Program-made: the position numbers and the translations under genes | In this document: positions 32,101-38,100 of the stretch, in pieces | Numbering within the stretch: position 1 is the stretch's first letter | How the letters are laid out: each line of letters opens with the position of its first letter | From: Lepas anatifera | Lineage: Eukaryota; Arthropoda; Thecostraca; Lepadidae | Direction: 5' to 3' | Assembly (NCBI GenBank): GCA_034440635.1 | Contig: JAOTON010002073.1 | Location: forward strand, 372,001 to 436,000 | DNA: 64,000 bases | Notes under the pieces: generated by a model | Told to the model about the DNA's origin: nothing | Seen by the model: only the letters and a program-made list of their open reading frames with translations | Databases searched by the model: none

Positions 32101-35100
32101 TGGCCTGTGCGCTGTCCAAGAAAATTACCTCAGCGGAAAAGCTTTAAGTTGTAGGAAACACAAACCGGACTTTAACCCACATTATTAATTGCTCCTAAAA
32201 AATAATGTTTGAACCAGATGGCAGACTCAAGGAGATATAAGGGAAGTTGAAACGTTAAGATAAACACAGAATGAAGTATGTGGGCATTTTCCATCGACCT
32301 TTATCTATATTCTTCAATTCATCAGCATGGGAGAATTGCTCTTGTGCGTGAAATTTCGGAGGTGTTAAGAGAATTTCGGTAGCCATGTGATTGAATGCTG
32401 AAATAGATCATGCCATAGGCATGTGTGATTTGTGACATAAATGGGCCCTACTAGAATAAAAAGAAAACAGTTTTAACGTGTCCAAGTACTCTCTTGATAA
32501 ATTGATAACTTTTTTCGTTTATTGGCTGTAATTTGCACGTTTAATGATCATGTGCAGTGTTCAGATCGAAGTGAAAAGACCATTCAGATTGATAAAACGA
32601 GTATATTTTGTCACTGACCATCCACTTATACCATCAACCATCGCCTTCAGGTCAAGTTCAGGACTCATTTAAGAGAAGAGGTGAGCGTGCACTGTGCATG
32701 CCCAAATCGAGACACAGCCGCCCTCCCGATGGACAGACCGCGCAGAAATACGTCCTCGTCGCGTTTGATTTCGCGCACGCGTACGACGTAGTGGACCACC
32801 ACCTGCTACGCGTTCGCCTGCTGTAGATGGGGCTGTCAAATTGCACGGTGGCCTGGATTTGGCAGTGACTCCGGGACCGAAGAGTCCAGGTGGAACTAAA
32901 TGGTGTGCTTTCCAGTGAGCGCATTTTCCGAACTGGCCTGCCGTAAGGAAGTGTCTTATCGCCAGTTTTATTTTGTATGGGTGGCTCGGCTGGTAGACGC
33001 ACTCTGCGCGGTTCCCGGATGCTCCCCTACATGTACACCGATGATACGGCGGCTCTCTGCACGGACAACAACATCCAAGTCGCCAAGGACCGGGCGCAAT
33101 AAAGCTGCTGCTGGCACCCTTTATGAAGTGGACCCGACAGCACAAAATGGTGGTATCAGGAGCCAAGATCCAAGTACTGGTGATGTCCCAGTGGGCCAGA
33201 GACGCCGATCCCTTCAATTTTAAGGTCGACGGGAAGTCTGTCACTGCTGGAGACACCCTACAGCTACTTGGCGTCACCATCGATCGGCTCCTCCATTTCG
33301 GTCCACACTGTAAGAGACTGTGGGAGAAGGTCCACCCCCGCATCTCCCACCTACGTCAACTGTCCGGCTGCAACTGGGGGCTGCACGAACAGCACCTCCG
33401 AACCGTCGCTACTGGCTACGTGAGAGGAGCGATGGAGTAAGCGGCCGCAGCGTGGCTCCACGCCACACCGCCATTTCATGTCGAGCTGCTGGAACGCAAA
33501 ATGAGAGCGTCGGCGCGTATCATCACAGGATGCACCAACTCCACTCCCAGCCGAGTTAAGACTCCCCGCGTAGCGGCCAGAAGGAGGGTACTCGCGACCC
33601 GACTGCTGGTGAAATTCCATACTCTGCCGCCTGAAGACCCTCTGTGAAGACGTGCAGAGGCGACAGCGCCCTCTCGACTCTCCTCGGTGACCGGGTGGCG
33701 GCAGGTGGGCAAAGACATGTGGGATCAAGCAGGCATCTCCCTCCCCATCGAGTCTTTCCTTCCTCGACGTCTTCCACTGTGGGTATCAGGAGAGTGAGTC
33801 ACATTTCAACTAGACGTGGGCCCACTGACATCAGGAGCGCCACCTGTCCGGAAGAAGCGAGTAGCTCTCCCCCGCCTCGCTTCCCTGACTCAATGTGCCA
33901 CATGGGTGTGGACCGACGGGTCAGTGCACGGAGGGGTCACGAGCGGGGGAGCTGGGTCTTCATCGAGTCACCAGACAGAGCCCAGCATGAGCTCAGGCGA
34001 CCAGCAGGCTCGCTCTGCTCGAGTTTTCAGGCTGAGATGGTAGCCATCCAAACTGCCTGTGTCTTCCTACTAGACTAATCAGTGCACACAGAAGATCCAG
34101 TCATCTTTAGCATGGCCTGCCAAGGTGACGACGCATTATAGAAATAAAATGGCTTCAATGTCTGCAGATAAGACAGCGAATCGGTAAAAATCGCAAACTT
34201 CCTCACCATCAGCTTAGACACCTGGTCCAAACAGCAAAAAAATATGGAGTACAGCTCTGAAGTAAAAATGGATCCTTCGTAAGGCAAACTAGAAAACTTC
34301 TCAACATCGTCACCAACAAATGCACGCCCTGTGCCATTGTCACTTTCTTTTGCAACCGTCTATATAGAAACAGACATGGTTTTCGAACGGCTCCGCAAGA
34401 AAGTTCATAAAATACTGGCGCGTCGGTTCAGGAGGCAAATTTTTGCTTTGTTGGCGTAGGTTGTGTTCGTGTTAACTGTCGAGATGAGCTATGGTTCAAT
34501 AACAGCTGCTTCATGTGGTTCGACGAGATGGCTGTCGATACCAGCCTGTGCCAGCCAGGCACAGACTCTCACTCCCTGGTGACGGGTTGCAAAACGCGAG
34601 CCACTGTCTATCTGACTGAGGTAGGCGTCGCCAAAAAAAATGTTTGGTATGTGGGGCGTGTTGGTGACTTATTTTAAAGGGAACGTGGCACCTTGGTAAA
34701 ATCCTGGAATTTTGTGTAATTAGGCGTACTTTTAGCCGAAAATAATGAAACCACTCATAATTTCTCTGAAAAATGTACAACAAGCTCAATGCTTTTATTT
34801 TTAAAATACTCCTCTAGAAAAATGAATAAATATCTGCCTCTGGATGATGTCATGATCTGGCAACCACTACCATACTCCAAACACTTCAAGGGCTTTGATT
34901 GGCTGATGCTCATCGTGATGTCAGCATATGTCGTCACACCAGCAGCTTACAACAATGGCCGCCTGGCGAGAGGTACATGAGAGGTACATTTCGGGTATGT
35001 TTTAGTTTTTTTCTACGTAAAAATCGAGTTCCAAGACAAATGATATATAGAGCACCTGGTTTTCCGATTTGCTTTATAACTTGGCTATCTCAGTTAAAAT

Positions 35101-38100
35101 CACGTTCTAAAGGTGCCACATTCCTTTTAATGGCTTAATGCAAAGCGAGTATCTTACTGCGCATTTGTAGCGGTATTTCACTAATTTCCACCAGCATGCT
35201 TATTATGGGTGAAGCTTGGAACGCTCCTGTTACTATTCTGATAGCGAGATGACGGACATATCGATAATCTTTTTCGCGGACTAAGGAGTGGCCTCATACG
35301 CAACCCCGGTCTGCAACCTGGGATAACCCCCCACCGGCGCAGGAGAGCCGCATGACAATGTGCTGAAATCAACCATATTTCATTCTCAATGTATCTCTTC
35401 ATAAGCCTGTAGGTCAGTGCCATCATTCTTTTCTTTGAAATAAATAGTAAATATCCCGCAGTCAACCCCGGATTCGACCCGCGCACCCCTCATCACGAGA
35501 CAGGACCTCTAACCACTAGACCACTGCGCCACACTGTACCGACTCCCACTAACCCTACACCTGTGACCCGTCAGGAGGTCACTGGCCGGTATCACGCAAT
35601 CAAAACGATGCCGTGATCGTGGCGCCGGGTGTTGTGTTCGTACAGAAAAGGCATGGTATAAATCTGCTTCTAGAAGACGAACCAAACATTAGATTCGCCT
35701 AGAATCACTTGTATCGGCGACCCAGGACCCTAAGCTAGCTTTATGCCAAATTGCATCCACTTCCATTCATTTTGAGGACTTGAAACCATGGTGAAAAGCA
35801 AACATGTTCCGAGAAATTTAGCTCCTTGAAATACCCTTTCGGACGAATTACTCGAAAGCCGTTGGAGATAAGTGGGTAGTGTAAATGAATTGAATGACTG
35901 CAATTAATTTTCCTATTCAGCCATGTCAATTCTGAGCTTGTGAATGACATGTGCTCTGAACCGAAAAGCTGCAAATAAAAGGTTTTCTACTAAAATTATA
36001 TTTATACATATAAGACAATGAATTTTATTATCACGATATCCATCTCCGAATATTATCAGGCGGAAGCAATGTTCTTTCATTATTTGAAATGAAAAGTCAA
36101 ATCGGTGCATTAGATCGCGAGACATTAAGATTTAAATGAAATGAGCAAAAATGTAGTCCTCCGGCAAAATGGCAAAAACTAGGTCAGAATTTTACGTTTT
36201 CCACTGGAAACTATGCCTAAGCACAAGAAAATTGACGTAGCTGCCTCCACGTGGCTGTCTTAAACTAACTGAAGCGTGCCTTCTGACATTTCGAGCTTAC
36301 AAGTCGGCTGTCAAATTTCAATATCTTTTTGCTTGTACTAGAAATACTGCGTTTTGGCGTAATAAATATTGTCGGACCAGTTCGAACTTTTTTCTTAGGT
36401 GGCCTTGTTGCTTATTCAAAAGGAGGCAAATTTCAAGTTCGTCGCTTAAGAAATAAAAATGATAAAAATGCAAAATTGAAAACATTTGTTCCAAAATTTC
36501 TCAAAAACTATTTTGAATTTAAATTCGGGGGCCTTAGTTTGGGCGTATAGCGTAAAAGGGCAATCATCCTACACAATTGCAGAGCCCTGGTATCAACTGT
36601 CAGAACCGCCAAACTGCCAGAATAGAGCCTCTTGAGATATCTCAATCCGCTTCGCTCCATGGATTTCGTCATGTGGGTCTGACACAGCCGTACTCGATCT
36701 TCGGACGAATAAGTGATCTATACAGCATAAGAAGCTTATAACGTAGCGTATAACAATGAGCGTATAACGTGCGCATAACGTATATATAGGCGATAAGCGT
36801 ATAACGTGTATAGCATGAGAAACATTTCTCTATCTGCACGGTATCTCATCCTCGTCAACACCTTCAGTATTTTCAGCGTATCGAAACATTTTTTTGCGGA
36901 AATCCTTCAGGTGTGGCACATATGAAAGCTTATCGAGTGTGAGCCTGATAAATCTGGTTTCTGCTACAACGTCGCTCGGATTTCCGCGAATTTACAAAAT
37001 CGGGTATTCAGTCTCAATGTCTATTATAAAAGTGCATGCACTATGTCTTTGAACTTGAAAATTTCAGTCCATTGCGTGTGATCCATTGCTGCAATATGTC
37101 AAGGCCAAGCTGCAGCCGCCTCTGCGCAGCTGCTGTAGTAGACACTGTCACACATATTGTGAAGTCTTCAACGAAAAACACGTGACGTATGTTTGCGGGA
37201 AGTGTCTGCAATATCATTGGTCATAACTACAAACAAGGCTATGAATATCGCAGAATCCTGGGATATGCTACTCTGTTGCTGATGCCAATCCGATACGACT
37301 GAGTTTACGCGAAATCTAAAATACCTATTTTTCGGAATATTAGAAATAAACCACCCCAAGTGGCCTCGCACGCCGAGTCCAAAGAGTTTCTGCAGAACGC
37401 CATTGGATAGCAAAGGCGCCCCCAAGAGATGATGGCGCCCCCTGGGGAGGAAGGCGCCCCTCCAGAAAATCTTGCACCACTTCTCGAAAAAGGAATCCGC
37501 CGTCTCTGATTGCCTGTTGTCAGGAAGAAAGGAAAACTAAATGGTACTTTTAGCGCCATCAGGCTTGTTAAAAACAAGTTCAAATTTTCCAAACAATCCG
37601 TGTCCACAGATAAAACACCCTGCAGCATTGCCAGCGCCCTCTGAGCATAGTTTGCACTCTGTCCGCTAGGTGGTGGGCCTGACAGACGACGGCAGTCGCT
37701 GGATGCGTCAGGCGCCACTGCTTACCACAACGTCATCAGTGACGCTGGAGCTGCTGCGGCCTGAGGTGGACGCCGTGCGGCCTGGCCAGACGGGTGACGT
37801 CACATTCCTGCTGACCAATCAGCGGCCGATACTGCGCTCCTTCGACCTCAGTGGCTCCGACACATTAGGGTGAGTTAAATAACTGGCAATTGAGCGGGGT
37901 GCTTTGGATCAATGCAGCTGTGGAACATGTGCGGATATTTTGTTCGGTTTTGCAAAGTAAAATTTGGTTCGGAAAATACAAAAAATAAAAAAGTGTCTTT
38001 TTTCAGCCAGACTCCACCATTTGTTATGGACATCGTTCATTGTCATTCCCACCAACTCACCAGCTCTCTGTCGGGTCTTCAGGTACCTACACTCGGTGGA

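Larger units (their letters stand above)
28597..37508. mobile_element. 8.9-kb hAT-like island in intron 11
   Basis: The left end CAGGGACGGCGGATTCC and the inverse of the right end CAGAGACGGCGGATTCC agree at 16 of 17 positions and are flanked by an exact 8-bp repeat. Both ends continue into GTGGTGCAAG-like sequence and GGCGCC arrays. The core holds no hAT transposase but contains SINEs, MITEs and two non-LTR retrotransposon remnants, mostly later insertions. A second left-type end lies at 29,134-29,150, so a composite of two copies is possible. Confidence 0.75.

Noticed and set aside
32669..33343. 224-codon minus-strand ORF opposite the RT remnant
   Set aside because: The RT motifs are on the plus strand; this is a GC-driven shadow frame.
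35459..35540. Candidate tRNA gene on the minus strand
   Set aside because: A and B boxes are good, but the acceptor stem does not close well and the sequence continues as a repeat body, so a SINE head is likelier.
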